Positions 33,278-43,744 are shown, numbered from the stretch's first letter. The stretch is 64,000 bases of DNA from Prorocentrum cordatum (GCA_963575745.1 CAUYUJ010015714.1:1-64000); one strand, 5' to 3'. The notes: generated from the letters alone by a model not told the origin. Made by a program: numbers and translations.

Positions 33278-34508
33278 CACCCCCCCCAGCAGTCAGCATT
33301 GGGCCTGCGCAAGAGGACACTTCTGCCCGTGCCCCCAGAGCGACCCTCCCCCCGCCTCACGCGCAGACGGGGGGCGCGACCCTCAGGCAGAGGGGAGGGC
33401 TCCAACCGGCCAGGCAAGCAAGATCGAAGGCGAACCAGACGGGATCGACTGGGGAGGGGAAGGGGACAGGAAAAGCGAACCCGACAGCGCCAAGGACCCG
33501 AGCCCGGAGCTCAGCCCAACCCTTGTGGCAGACGAGGAAGAAGTGAACCCCCTCAAGCTCTTCCTGGAACCACCCGACAGGCCCGACGCCTGGTCCCCAT
33601 GCGACCGGATCGCTGTCAGGAACGCCGTCCGCGTAATCAAGAGCGCGAGAGACAGCCCACAAAGAGCAGACAGCGCAGCCTGGGGCATCAACGACGTCAG
33701 GGACGACCGTGCCCTCAGCCGCGGGGGCGGTGACAAGGGCCGCCAGCGACCCGTGTGGGAAGACGCCAAGGAAGGGGATGGCCGTGCCACCAAATCCCCA
33801 AGAGGCGACCCAGCGCGGGTACACATTTCCGAGGCGCCCTGGAAGGATGCAAGGGCCACGCAGCCACCCCGAGGCAACCCAAGCGACCCCATGGGGGGCA
33901 TCCCCATGTACATGTGCCCTGTTGCCGATGCGGACGCCGCGAAGGATGAACCCGCGCAGGAGAAGAACATGCGCCTTCAAAAGACGCTGGGAGGAGCGTT
34001 CAATGGAGTTTGGGCCGCATGGGTGAAGACGGCTGCGATGAGACAGGGGGCCAGCGGAAGCGAAAAACACGACCCTAAACGGAACGCGGTCCAGTCGCGC
34101 AGCGATTTCATCCAGGCGTGGGACAGCGCAGGGTACGACGCCTATAAGATGGACAGCGACCTAGAGCTCAACGTCCACTGGCCGTCGGTCAAGGACAAGC
34201 ACGTGAAGCTCCTCGAACGCGAACCCAAGACCCACGCTCAGCGCGGACCTGCCAGCAGCAGTGGACCCGCCCCGTGGACAGCAGAAGGCAGAGCAGCCGC
34301 GGCGGCGCCCGCGCATGATCGATGGGCAGGTGCCATCGGCTCCGCCACCCCCACCCGCTGGCAGGAATGGCGCGAGTGGAATTCCTGGAGCCACCAGAAA
34401 GCACCGTGGACGGAAACGGAATGGAAAGGGAAAGGTAAGCGCTACTCCCCCAGGGGAGACGATCGATGCACAGACAAGCGTGCACGATGGTGGGACAGGG
34501 AGGACTAG
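33278..34508 (+). CDS. Retroelement-type basic ORF, largely intact
   Basis: The open frame 33,525-34,508 (327 codons from the ATG at 33,525) is uninterrupted; protein-like sequence in the same or an adjacent frame begins near 33,278, just outside the right end of the 3.3-kb insertion. The N-terminal part is charged (MADEEEVNPLKLFLEPPDR). A central helical region spans 33,960-34,210 with KTLGGAFNGVWAAWVKTAAM and RSDFIQAWDSAGYDAYKMDS. The C-terminus is basic and Trp-rich (WQEWREWNSWSHQKAPW then EWKGKGKRY), a composition seen in nucleic-acid-binding proteins. No known domain is recognised. It may be the last protein of the interrupted retroelement or the ORF1 of another copy. Confidence 0.5.
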
Positions 34509-35930
34509 TGCGCCCAGGGGTAGCAGGCTCGGGCTGGCCTGACAGCGCGCCCCCCTGCACTCCCGGCCCGTCGCCCGCGACCCCCCCCCTCGTCGCCTGC
34601 ACCTCTCCCCGCTGGGGATGGTCTCACCTCGCAGCGCCCGGCCTCGGCCGCAATGCCCCGGGGCAACTCCCGCCGGGGCGGGGGCCTCCCCGCATCTCAC
34701 CCCTGGCGCAGCATAGCTAGACAGCCCACACTGGATAAGTGGATCTCGCCTGGGCGTCTCCCCCCCCCCTCAGCAGATGGGGGCCAGCCCGCAGGCCTCA
34801 CCGGCCCCGGGGCCGCCTGCTTTGCTGCCCCACGGCGACAGCCACTCTTTCTCGGTGACAAGGGGACGGCCGCAGATGCATCCCCCCAGCGCACCTCCCT
34901 TTGCTGTCCAGCTTGACAGCCGCCCGCTTTCGGTGGCAGGGGTCAGTCGTCTGAAATAGTCGCCCCCCTGCACGCCGCTCAGCCGGTACTTTGGCAGTCT
35001 GCAGCTCCAGCCATGTTGCGTAAGGCCGCGGCGCATGAACCCCCCATGAGGCGCGCCCGACGCTGGCGCGCTCCAGCTCGGACCGCATCGGCGTGGATTT
35101 GCCGCCCCCCTCGATGCAAGTGTCTTGCGGCGGCTAGCTGCCCCCCCCCCACATGCGTGGATGTTCTCGGCGTGCAGCTGCTATCAAGTCACCTGTATCT
35201 TGCGGCGGTTAGCTGCGCCCCCCGTCTCCACTGCAAGGTGCACTCTGAGGGTTGCGCCCACTACCGGACAACCAGGTGACAAGGGGCGCCCCGGCGCTGC
35301 TGCAGACTGGCCGCGGTGAGGGACGGCGCCTCCCGCGTGGCCCGGTGGGCGCCCCCTACTGTGCCTCAGGGGTTCGCCCGCGGCGGCTGCAGTGGCCAGA
35401 GCGGTTGACCCGACGGACAGGCTGCTCGGAGGTCTCCCCCCCCACGGGCCGACCCCCTGCGTCGTCTGCGGCTGGCGCCGGTGGGCCGCTTCGCAGCAGG
35501 ACGACACTGTGGTGCTCGGGCAGTCGCTGGTGTCCACCGACAATGAGGGTTGTGTGCCTGAATGCCTCGCCCTGAGTGTTGCAGCCTGGTACAGCCCGCG
35601 TTTTACGCATGGTCGCACCATTCTCGGGCCTCCCCCGCAGGCGCCGGATTCGATGCGATGAGTGCCGCCGGCCCCCCCAATTCTGCGGTGGAGTTCGAGG
35701 GCTGCGCGCTGTGTGGTTCAGCCTTCCGCGCCTTCGGCCCCTTGTTTTCCACCGCCAGCAGCTTGTTACCTGGGCTCGCGCATCGTTGCTAGCCGGGTCG
35801 GCTGCTCGGAGCTTGGCGCCGCAAGGGCGACTCACTCCGCTGCACTCGCACCCGTGGCCGCTTGTACACTTTGGTTTACTGGGCGGCGCCTAGGTGCGTC
35901 TGCTGGTGAATGCTGAGCATTTTGTTCAGT
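34509..35930. other. Non-coding GC-rich region, probable retroelement UTR
   Basis: No domain is recognised. There is one short direct repeat: CTTGCGGCGGCTAGCTGC near 35,127 and CTTGCGGCGGTTAGCTGC near 35,200. Position between the last ORF and the terminal motif suggests a 3' untranslated region. Confidence 0.4.
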
Positions 35931-36232
35931 GCATAGGCAACTGCACGCTCTGTGTGCAATTAGCTTTTGTTTCGGCCGCCCCGGACATTGCCTCTCGCCG
36001 CCAGACCGTCGCCGCGCGGCCGCCGACCAAAAAAGTATCCCCCACCAGCATTTCGATCTCCACGCCACCGGGTCGGGAGTTTCGTTTCTGGCTCTTCTTC
36101 TGAGTGGCTGCCCGCGCGCTCGCTTCGCTTGCCTCTCTTTTCTTGCTGCCTAGTCGCGGCCCGACTAGTGTTCGGACGGTTTTCGACCTGCTTCGCGAGC
36201 CCGCAGACCAAAAAACGTATCCCCACCAGCCC
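35930..36232. repeat. Retroelement right terminal motif, two copies
   Basis: Two segments end in almost the same tail: GACCAAAAAAGTATCCCCCA (36,027-36,046) and GACCAAAAAACGTATCCCCA (36,208-36,227), each followed by CCAGC. They match the tail at 15,069-15,094. The arrangement fits terminal direct repeats, or tails of successive head-to-tail insertions. Confidence 0.55.
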
Positions 36233-36284
36233 ATTCAGAAACCCTGCCCATGAGAGCTGACGGGAAAATGGACGAAGAGACACA

Positions 36285-36546
36285 TCTAGGGAAACAAAGC
36301 GAGCAACCAGGGTGAACCGAGAGATCTCTGGGAGCAAGGGGGTGGCCTTGGAATGCCTCTTTGGGCCATCCCTGGGGGCCCCGCGGGGGCGAGGGGAAGA
36401 GGAGGAGCAGGTGCAGGAGGAGGATGAGGACGAGGAGGAATATGAGGACGAGGACGAGGATGAGGACGAGGACAAGGACGAGGACGAGGACGGGGATGAG
36501 GACGACGCGGACGAGGACTCATGGAGCCATCTAGAGGTATTCTTGC

Positions 36547-36589
<43 letters not shown>

Positions 36590-37440
36590 CTCTGGGAGGT
36601 TTGGGGGCCCTCTTGGCATCTTCTTGGTAACCTTGGAAGGCTTCTTGGGATCATCTTGGAGGGCATCGATTACAGGATGGGGGGGGCCCAACTCAGTCCC
36701 CCCTTCAGGAGCCCGCAAACCGCTTCTTGGGGCTCTCTTGGAGCGCTCTTGGGCGCTCTTGGAGCGGTCTTGGGGCCGTTTAGAGCATCTTGGGAGCCAT
36801 TTTGAGCCAGCTTGGGCTATCTGAGCCATCTTGAAGGTCATCTTGGACTCGCTGAGGCCGCTCGGGGGCCTCTTGGGGCCGTCTTGTGGCTCTCTTGGGA
36901 TCCTCTTGGGGCCCAAGAGGGGCTGTTTTGGGGCTCTCTTGGGAACCTTGGAGCGTCTCCTGGGGCCATCTTCGAGTCCATCGATCAAAGGAGGGGGGGT
37001 CCCGATCGAGGCCCCCGCCCCTGGGGCCCTGAAAACCGCCTCTTGGGGCGCTCTTGGAGCCCTCTTCGGGCGCTCTTGGGCATTTTTGGGGCCGTCTTAG
37101 GGGCATCTTGGGCACCTCTTGGGGCCTTTTTGGGCCATCTTGGGGCCATCTTGAAGCCCTCGAAGCGCATCGGAAGCGAAACGGCGAGAAGGCACAAATT
37201 TCCCGATCGAGGTCCCCCCCTCGGGGGCCACGATCCTAATGAGGGGTGTCAAAAGTTGGCCCTCCCAGGGGCCGACAGAGGACCTTCTGGCCACACGCGA
37301 CCGCCGCCGAAAAAGGCCTGGGGAGGGGCAAATCCTCCCCAAAGGGAAGGAGGGGTTTTGTGGAAGAGGAAAGACAGAATATCGTTAGACCACCTACGCC
37401 CAGAGGGCCAGTGGGATTTCCCCATGCACGGCCTGCGGGC
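36285..37440. repeat. Long composite repeat, copy 2
   Basis: GATCTCTGGGAGCAAGGGGG and TGGCCTTGGAATGCCTCTTT; a (GAGGAC)n tract (36,400-36,520); (GCT)14 near 36,548-36,590; a CTCTTGGGGC decamer-type minisatellite (36,595-37,150) with two CATCGAT-AGG-poly-G landmarks 316 bp apart (36,663 and 36,979); then GGAAGAGGAAAGACAGAATA and TCGTTAGACCACC. Blocks and order match 3,960-5,470. Confidence 0.7.
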
Positions 37441-37650
37441 CCGCTCGCGCGGGGCCCGTCCGCCGCGCAGGCCTTGCATAAGGAACTGTTCGACTTTCCT
37501 GGGCCTCTGCGGCTTCCGACTTTTGGTCGGCCCTGACCTGGTTGTTTTGCCGGTGCGGGGCTCCTGGGGGGGTCACCGGCAGGCCGCGGAGGCAGCCCCG
37601 GGGCTCGGCCCCGCTGGTGGTGCTGGCTGCCCTCCCCGCTCCTTTTGCCA
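37441..37650. other. No gene recognised
   Basis: GC-rich spacer; open frames continue through it but no domain is seen. Confidence 0.4.
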
Positions 37651-37652
37651 GG

Positions 37653-37812
37653 GGAGGAAGGTTCCGATCCCTCCTCCCTGTCCTCGTTTTGCCCGGTTTG
37701 GGGGCTCCTCGGGGGCCCTCGTCGTCACCGCTGCATTCGCCTCGGAATCCGGTCAGAACGCACTCCAGTACGGGAGCAGCGGCACCGGTACCTTCCGATT
37801 GCGTGTTGCCAG
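37653..37812. mobile_element. Family D inverted-repeat element, copy 1
   Basis: Left GGAAGGTTCCGATCCC; right CGGTACCTTCCGATT, its approximate reverse complement. The interior words CTCGTTTTGCCCG, GGGGCCCTCGTCG, CACCGCTGCATTCGCCTCGG and TCAGAACGCAC recur at 58,845-58,998, where the same sequence lies between exons of the channel gene. Confidence 0.65.
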
Positions 37813-38204
37813 GAGAACTGGGATACCCCCAGGCGGTGTTCTTGGCTCAGTGGCTCGAGGAGACGGCGGCGGCCTTCTGGCGAAAGGCTCCCCGACTCCC
37901 TGGCCTCCCTCCTGGCCCTCCCTCCCGCCCCCGTTCCTCCAGCAGCCGCGCTGGATTGTCCTGGGCCGGGCCAGGTTTGCGGCGCGGGCTCAGCCAGGGG
38001 ATGCCTCCTCCCCCGGGGTGGCTCCCTCCCCCCTCCGTTGCCGGAGTGTGGCACTTGCGTCTCCTCGCCGTGCGCTGACAGGTGCAGCGGTCGGGGAGGC
38101 TGGCTGAGCCCCAAGCGCGGGCAACTGTCCGCTGTCGGCGGCCCCGCTTGGTCCGCCCCACTCCATGCGGTCAGGCCGAGTCGCCCGTCTGGCTGCCGAC
38201 CATT

Positions 38205-38385
38205 CGAAAGTCGGGGGTGGACAGACCTCCTACCCTGACGCGTAGATTAAGGAATTGGCCGTTTTCGGTTCGCGAGGGGGCGTCGCGGCCGTCATTTTTG
38301 CGGGTCCAGGTCCGTCGGTTTCGCTCCCAGGCCGCTTTCACTAAGGGGAGGTTTACTAAAGGGAGGTTTGTCCACCGCCGAGAAA
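38205..38385. mobile_element. Family C inverted-repeat element, copy 1
   Basis: Left end TCGGGGGTGGACAGACCTCC; right end GGAGGTTTGTCCACCGCCGA, whose reverse complement matches the left at about 18 of 20 positions. The interior GGCCGTTTTCGGTTCGCGAG and TTTTTGCGGGTCCAGGTCCG is shared with 57,536-57,712 and 58,425-58,590. Each copy is followed within 15 bp by an AG, here GGGTCCAG. Confidence 0.75.
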
Positions 38386-38764
38386 GGGTCCAGCAGAGGG
38401 CCTCCGCCTGGCCGCTGCACGGTCGCTTGCGTCGCCCTGCTCTGGGCCCGCTGCCCCCTGCAGAAAGGAGACCGCGCCCGAGGTCTCCGCATGCCGCCCC
38501 AGCGGGAGGGACGCCAGTCGACCAGCCTCCTCCGGCCCCTCCTCCCTGCTCCTCCCGCTCCTCCTCGACTTCGGCCCCGAAGGCCGAACTCGAGGCAACA
38601 CGCAGGCATTGGCAAACCACACAGTGCCAAAGATTTCGGAAGCCTTCCACCCTCGAGGCCGTCACGCTCGAGTCCCTCCAGGCGGAGCTCCGGCGGTTCG
38701 CGGCGGAGGACTTGGGCGCGCTGGGCGACCGCCTGGAGCGCCTGCTGCAGGCTCGCGCCCGGCC

Positions 38765-38897
<133 letters not shown>

Positions 38898-38917
38898 CTC
38901 GGGGGCTTCCAAGCGGC

Positions 38918-39105
38918 GCGGTGACCACACCGTGTGGTGAGTCAATGGGGATTCGGGGTGGGCGCACGGTCTTTCGACTTGTGTCGCTCTCCGAGGACGT
39001 CTCGGGCGACTTGGGCCTGCAAGGTGCGGTGACGGATTGTGTGGTGAGTTCGTTTGGGATTTCGAGGTCACCGCACGGTCTGTCAAAGCACCGTTTCGGG
39101 ACCCC
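38918..39105. repeat. GTGGTGAGTC/TCACCGCACGG dispersed repeat, copy 3
   Basis: GTGACCACACCGTGTGGTGA near-palindrome at its start and GAGGTCACCGCACGGTCTGT near its end; shares TCGCTCTCCGAGGACGTCTC with copy 1. Confidence 0.65.
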
Positions 39106-39117
39106 AACATGATGCTG

Positions 39118-39753
39118 TCGACGACGACGACGACGACGTCATCGTCGTTGTTGTCGTCGTCGTCGTCGTCGTCGTCGCTGTCGCTTCGGCGGTTTTCTGG
39201 GTGATTCTGCAGGCTCTCGTCGCCGCGGCTTGACGCAGCTCGAACACTACGCCAGTGTGGACTCTGGGAGGGGATTGGGGACAGATTCGGGCTGAAGCGG
39301 ATGTTGGTCGCACCGGGACGCGGCCGGTGATGCCGTGGACGAGGACGACGAGGACGAGCACGACGACGAGTGACAGCGACGACGACCCTGTGACGATCCG
39401 ATGTTTCCTTCTCCAGGTTGTTCCTGAGCGGAGGCAGGGAGCGGAAGCAGGAGGAGATCGGAGGAGGAGGGAGGAGGAGGAGGAGGAGGAGGAGGAGGAG
39501 GAGGAGGGAGGAGGAGAAGGAGGAGGAGGAGGAGGAGGGAGGAGGAGGAGGAGGAGGAGGACGACCCTTCTGACGACGTGGAGTTGGGCCGCCAGGAGGG
39601 CCCGGCGTCGGGCCTCCCCATGGGAAGGCGGCGTCGGGATCTCCCCGGGCCCGTGCGTTTGACAAAGTCACGTCGTCGGATGTCTGGCACGACATGGCAC
39701 GACGACGACGACGACGAGGACGGCGGCGGCGACGACGACGACGACGACGAGGG

Positions 39754-39785
<32 letters not shown>

Positions 39786-39845
39786 GCGGCGGCGAGGGCG
39801 ACGAGGGCGACCATGGCGACGAGGGCATCGAGGACGACGACCATG
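39118..39845. repeat. Triplet-repeat cluster
   Basis: (GAC)n and (GTC)n around 39,118-39,180, (GGA)n at 39,455-39,565, and (GAC)n/(GGC)n at 39,695-39,840, separated by short unique DNA. No gene is recognised; frames here are poly-Asp, poly-Arg and poly-Gly artefacts. Confidence 0.85.
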
Positions 39846-39878
39846 GCCCGACGGCGATGACGCTCGTCGCCGCTCTCT

Positions 39879-40450
39879 CAAGCCTTCAACCTCCACGAAC
39901 CTATGCACATAACATGCTTTCCGCACATCCCCGATCTAATGCCTTCCCGTTGGAATGTTCAACTCTCATGACCCTTCACAACAGCAGGGTACCATGCGGT
40001 GCACACATGTTGATCTTAGCATGGCCTTTTGAAAGCCTTCGCCCTCACGATCCGATTCAAATAATATGCCTGTGTGTATCTATATATGCAATTCACGTTC
40101 CAGCACAGCTCCGATTAATACCTCCCACGGCGGAAGTCTAAACTCCTCATGACCCTTGTGCAAGAAAAGCACCATGCAGTGCACATCTGCTGATCTTAAC
40201 ATCGTCCCAGGCCTTCAACGCTCACGGTCCTATGCAAAGTCTATGGTTAGTGGCACACACGATCTAAGCACACCTCGATGGACATCTAACCCCCTTACGC
40301 CCCTCTGTTTACAAAGCGATGCTGTGCACATCGGTTACTCTTACCATTGCCTTCTCTAGCCTTCAACCCTCACGATCCGAATCAAGTGCTACGTTTTTTT
40401 GTACCCCCGATGTAAACTCATCACGATGGAAATCTAAGCCCCGCATGATC
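39879..40450. repeat. ~150-180-bp degenerate satellite, four units
   Basis: Units begin at about 39,879, 40,033, 40,212 and 40,361 with AGCCTTCAACCCTCACGATC or variants and carry ACCATGCGGTGCACA or variants. AT-richer than its surroundings. Confidence 0.65.
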
Positions 40451-40454
40451 CTGG

Positions 40455-41400
40455 GATGTCCTGGGCGGGTTCTTGGGCTGCCTCCCGAGCAGCCCGTTCT
40501 ATCTGCGAGAGTGGCCAGTTTTCACTCCTGGGGGGGCTGCCCGCGGGCCCCGCCGCCCCGGGCGGGCTCCCGGGCTGCCTCCCAAACGAAGCCGGCTCGA
40601 TGTGCAAGAGTGGCCAGCTCTCGGTCCTGGGGGGGCTGCCCGCGGGCCCCACCGCGGGGGGGGGGGCAACATGTTTGTCTAGAATGGTTCATGGTAGCGC
40701 TCACTCCAGACACGATACCCATAGTCATTAAACCAGCTGATGGTGATGGTTCGGTTGTTGTTGAAAGACCAGATGTGCTCGCAATCCTCATCGTTGACAT
40801 AAATCGATTTGCGCAGGTAGTTTGACCAGTACCCTTCCCGCGGGTACCAACCGCCCTGGGCAGTTCCTTGGGGCTGCGTCCCACGAGTGGCCGATGTGCA
40901 GAAGTGGCCAGTTCTGGCTCCTGGGGGCCTCCTGCGGGCCTTGGTGGCGGAGTCCGTGGCTGCCTCCCAACATCAGCAGATTCTACTTTTAAGTCGGGCC
41001 TGTCCCTCTACATGGGGAATATTCAAAAATAGTGACCATTTTGGAGTGCTTCTTGAGTATTTTTTCATTTTTCGTCGAAAATCCCCCTGTAGGGGGGCAC
41101 GCCCGACTTAATTCTACTTGCACGAGTGGTCAGTTCTTGCTCCCGAGGGGAGCGGCGCCGCCGCGTGAGAGTGACCTCTTCTCTTTCCTCCCCCTCCCGC
41201 GGCCGCCCTCTGCGGCCCCTCCCCCCTCTTGCACGTGGGACAGTGCGCAACTCCGCAGCCCGGATTCGCTCGACGCGCAAGCGGATCGCCTCTGCTGCGC
41301 CGCGACGGAAAAGCTTCTGAGGGGGGTTCCGCGGGCCTGGCCGCCCTGGGCGGATTCCCCGGCTGCTTCCATACGTAGCCATCTCAACAGTGCGTGGGAG
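40455..41400. repeat. ~100-bp tandem repeat, interrupted by a family B element
   Basis: Repeated words are GGGCTGCCTCCC, AAGAGTGGCCAGTTCT, CTCCTGGGGGGGCTGCCCGC and GGGCC, near 40,475, 40,585, 40,870 and, diverged, 41,118. The family B element at 40,989-41,110 splits one unit. Confidence 0.6.
40989..41110. mobile_element. Family B element with 9-bp target duplication
   Basis: AAGTCGGGCCTGTCCCTCTA at the left and GCACGCCCGACTTA at the right. ATTCTACTT stands on both outer sides (40,980-40,988 and 41,111-41,119), a clean 9-bp target-site duplication that defines this as a transposable unit of 122 bp. Confidence 0.85.
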
Positions 41401-41403
41401 CTG

Positions 41404-41499
<96 letters not shown>

Positions 41500-41810
41500 A
41501 ATCATAATCATAATCATAATCATAATCATAACCATAATCATCATCATCGTCATCATCATCATCATAATCATCATCATGAGCATCATCATCATCATCGTCA
41601 TCATCAGTTTCAGCATCATCGTCATCATCATCATCATCATCATCATCGTCATCATCATCATCACTATCATCATTATCATCATTATCATCATCATCATCAG
41701 CAACAGCATCAGCATCAGTATCATCATCTTCATCTTCACCACCGTCATCATCATCGGCATCATCGTCATCGTCATCATCACTGCCATCATCATCATAATC
41801 ATCATCGTCG
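41404..41810. repeat. (CAT)n array upstream of purH
   Basis: About 400 bp of CAT with CGT, AAT and CAG variants. Reads poly-His, poly-Ile or poly-Ser. It ends exactly where the spliced-leader relic begins. Confidence 0.95.
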
Positions 41811-41832
41811 TCCGTAGCCATTCTGGCTCAAG
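41811..41832 (+). other. Dinoflagellate spliced-leader relic
   Basis: The 22-nt segment ends in CGTAGCCATTCTGGCTCAAG. It equals the conserved dinoflagellate trans-spliced leader at 21 of 22 positions, differing only by C for T at position 13. It lies 70 bp upstream of the purH start codon in the same orientation. A genomic SL copy ahead of a gene is the known signature of a trans-spliced mRNA having been reverse-transcribed back into the genome. Confidence 0.85.
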
Positions 41833-41902
41833 CCGTTCGGGCCCAGAAACGTTGAAGATCTTGCCTGGTCGAGGTAAACAGCGCCGTTGCATTTTGTGCG
41901 CG

Positions 41903-43744
41903 ATGGGTGGACCGACGCTCTCCGCCGTGAGCGTGGAGGTGAAGGACCTCGTGGACGTCAAGACTGCTTTAATCTCGGTGTTCGACAAGACTGGTCTTGA
42001 GGAGCTGGGCAAGTTCCTCGCCTCGAGGGGCGTCCACGTGCTCTCCACCGGCGGCACGGCTGCTAAGCTCCGGGAATTCGGCTGCACTGTGCAGGACGTG
42101 GCGGACTACACCGGCTCCCCAGAGATCCTCGACGGCCGCGTCAAGACGCTGCACCCTAAGGTGCACGGCGGCCTGCTGGCTGCGCGTGGCAACGAGGAGC
42201 ACGAGAAGCAGATGAAGGAGCACGACATCCGCGGTATCGACCTGGTCGTGGTCAACCTGTACCCGTTCAACGAGGCCGTCGCCAAGAACCCGGACGACTT
42301 TGCTACCTGCATCGAGAACGTCGACATTGGCGGGCCCGCGATGATTCGGGCGTCTGCGAAGAACAATGCTTCGGTGACGATCGTGACGAGCCCGTCGCAG
42401 TACCGAGGGGTCATCGAGGAGGTGACAGCGAAGGGCGGCTGCACCAGTTACGGCTTCCGCAAGAACCAGGCCGCTGCAGCCTACGCCCTCACATCGGCCT
42501 ACGACTCCGCGGTGTCGCAGTGGTTCGCCGGGCAGGTCACCTCCCCCCCGGCGACGCAGACCGTGGCTTTCCAGGTGGAGCGGCCGCTGAAGTACGGCTG
42601 CAACCCCCACCAGCTGCCCGCTGGACTCTGCTCGGTCATGGGCGGCAAGCTGCCCTTCGAGGTGGTGGCCGGGACGCCCGGGTACATCAATTTGCTGGAC
42701 GCGGTGAACGCCTGGCAGTTGGTGCACGAGCTGGCTCAGGCCACCAATCTGCCCGCCGCGGCGTCGTTCAAGCACGTCAGCCCGGCCGGCGCGGCCATCG
42801 GCGTGCCTCTCAGCGACGACGAGAAGATCGTCTACGAGGTCAAGGATAAGGAGCTCACACCCACGGCGACCGCGTACGTGCGCGCGCGGAATGCCGACCC
42901 GCTGTGCTCCTTTGGGGATTTCGTTGCCATCTCTCACAAGGTCGACGTTGCCACGGCCATGATCCTGAAGATCGAGGTGAGCGACGGCATCATCGCGCCC
43001 GACTTCGAGGACGCAGCTCTGGAGATCCTGAAGGCCAAGAAGGGTGGCAAGTTCATCGTGCTGAAGGCGGACGCAGGCTACACTCCGCCGGCGCAGGAGT
43101 ACCGCATGTGCGGCGGCGTTGGCTTTGTCCAGAAGAGGAACGACGCCCTCTTCGATGCATCGCGCCTGGAGAAGGTAGTGACCAAGAAGAAGGAACTGCC
43201 GGAGCAGGGGAAGCTGGACCTCATCCTTGCCTCGATCGCCATCAAGTACACGCAGTCCAACTCCGTCGGGTACTCCAAGGACGGCATGATGATCGGCGTC
43301 GGGGCCGGCCAGCAGAGCCGGGTGGACTGCGTGAAGTTGGCGGGCAGGAAAGTGGCGACCTGGAGGCTGCGGTTCCACAAGAAGGTGATGGGCCTGTCAT
43401 TCAAGGAGGGCGTGAAACGCCAGGACAGGGTGAACGCCCGCGTGAGGTACATCGAGGGCGACATGCAGGAGGCGGAGCTGGCGGAGTGGCAGAAGAACTT
43501 CAGCACCCCTCCCGAGCCGCTGTCGGCGGCCGAGAAGGATGAGTTTCTCGCCAGCCTCGACGGCGTTGCGATCTCGTCCGACGCCTTCTTCCCCTTCCGC
43601 GACTCCATCGATCATGCCAGCAAGCTCGGAGTCAGGTTTGTGGCGCAGCCGGGGGGCTCGGTGCAGGATGACGAGGTGACGTCCACCTGCGACACGTATG
43701 GAATGGTCATGGCTTTCACGGACCTCAGGCTTTTCCACCATTGA
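41903..43744 (+). CDS. purH/ATIC: Bifunctional AICAR transformylase/IMP cyclohydrolase
   Basis: Catalyses the last two steps of de novo purine synthesis: formylation of AICAR with 10-formyl-THF, then ring closure to IMP. 613 residues, close to the human (592) and yeast enzymes. The N-terminal cyclohydrolase domain (about 15-210) has ALISVFDKTGLEELGKFL, STGGTAAKLRE, VADYTGSPEILDGRVKTLHP and VVVNLYPF. The C-terminal transformylase domain (about 215-613) has KYGCNPHQ, ASFKHVSPAGAA with the catalytic Lys-His pair, SDGIIAPDFED and QSNSVGYSKDGMMIGVGAGQ. The start chosen is the first ATG after the SL relic; the frame is open further upstream only through the (CAT)n array. No intron, frameshift or stop interrupts it, and the SL relic suggests a retroposed origin. 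Probably functional and cytosolic; no targeting peptide is obvious. Confidence 0.95.
   Translation: MGGPTLSAVSVEVKDLVDVKTALISVFDKTGLEELGKFLASRGVHVLSTGGTAAKLREFGCTVQDVADYTGSPEILDGRVKTLHPKVHGGLLAARGNEEHEKQMKEHDIRGIDLVVVNLYPFNEAVAKNPDDFATCIENVDIGGPAMIRASAKNNASVTIVTSPSQYRGVIEEVTAKGGCTSYGFRKNQAAAAYALTSAYDSAVSQWFAGQVTSPPATQTVAFQVERPLKYGCNPHQLPAGLCSVMGGKLPFEVVAGTPGYINLLDAVNAWQLVHELAQATNLPAAASFKHVSPAGAAIGVPLSDDEKIVYEVKDKELTPTATAYVRARNADPLCSFGDFVAISHKVDVATAMILKIEVSDGIIAPDFEDAALEILKAKKGGKFIVLKADAGYTPPAQEYRMCGGVGFVQKRNDALFDASRLEKVVTKKKELPEQGKLDLILASIAIKYTQSNSVGYSKDGMMIGVGAGQQSRVDCVKLAGRKVATWRLRFHKKVMGLSFKEGVKRQDRVNARVRYIEGDMQEAELAEWQKNFSTPPEPLSAAEKDEFLASLDGVAISSDAFFPFRDSIDHASKLGVRFVAQPGGSVQDDEVTSTCDTYGMVMAFTDLRLFHH

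Noticed and set aside
41390-41902. N-terminal poly-Ile/His extension of purH
   Set aside because: The frame is open through the (CAT)n array, but the spliced-leader relic lies between the array and the ATG at 41,903, so the natural mRNA would have started after the array.
41969-43378. 469-codon minus-strand frame opposite purH
   Set aside because: Antisense shadow of a GC-rich coding sequence; no domain, while the + strand gives a full purH protein.
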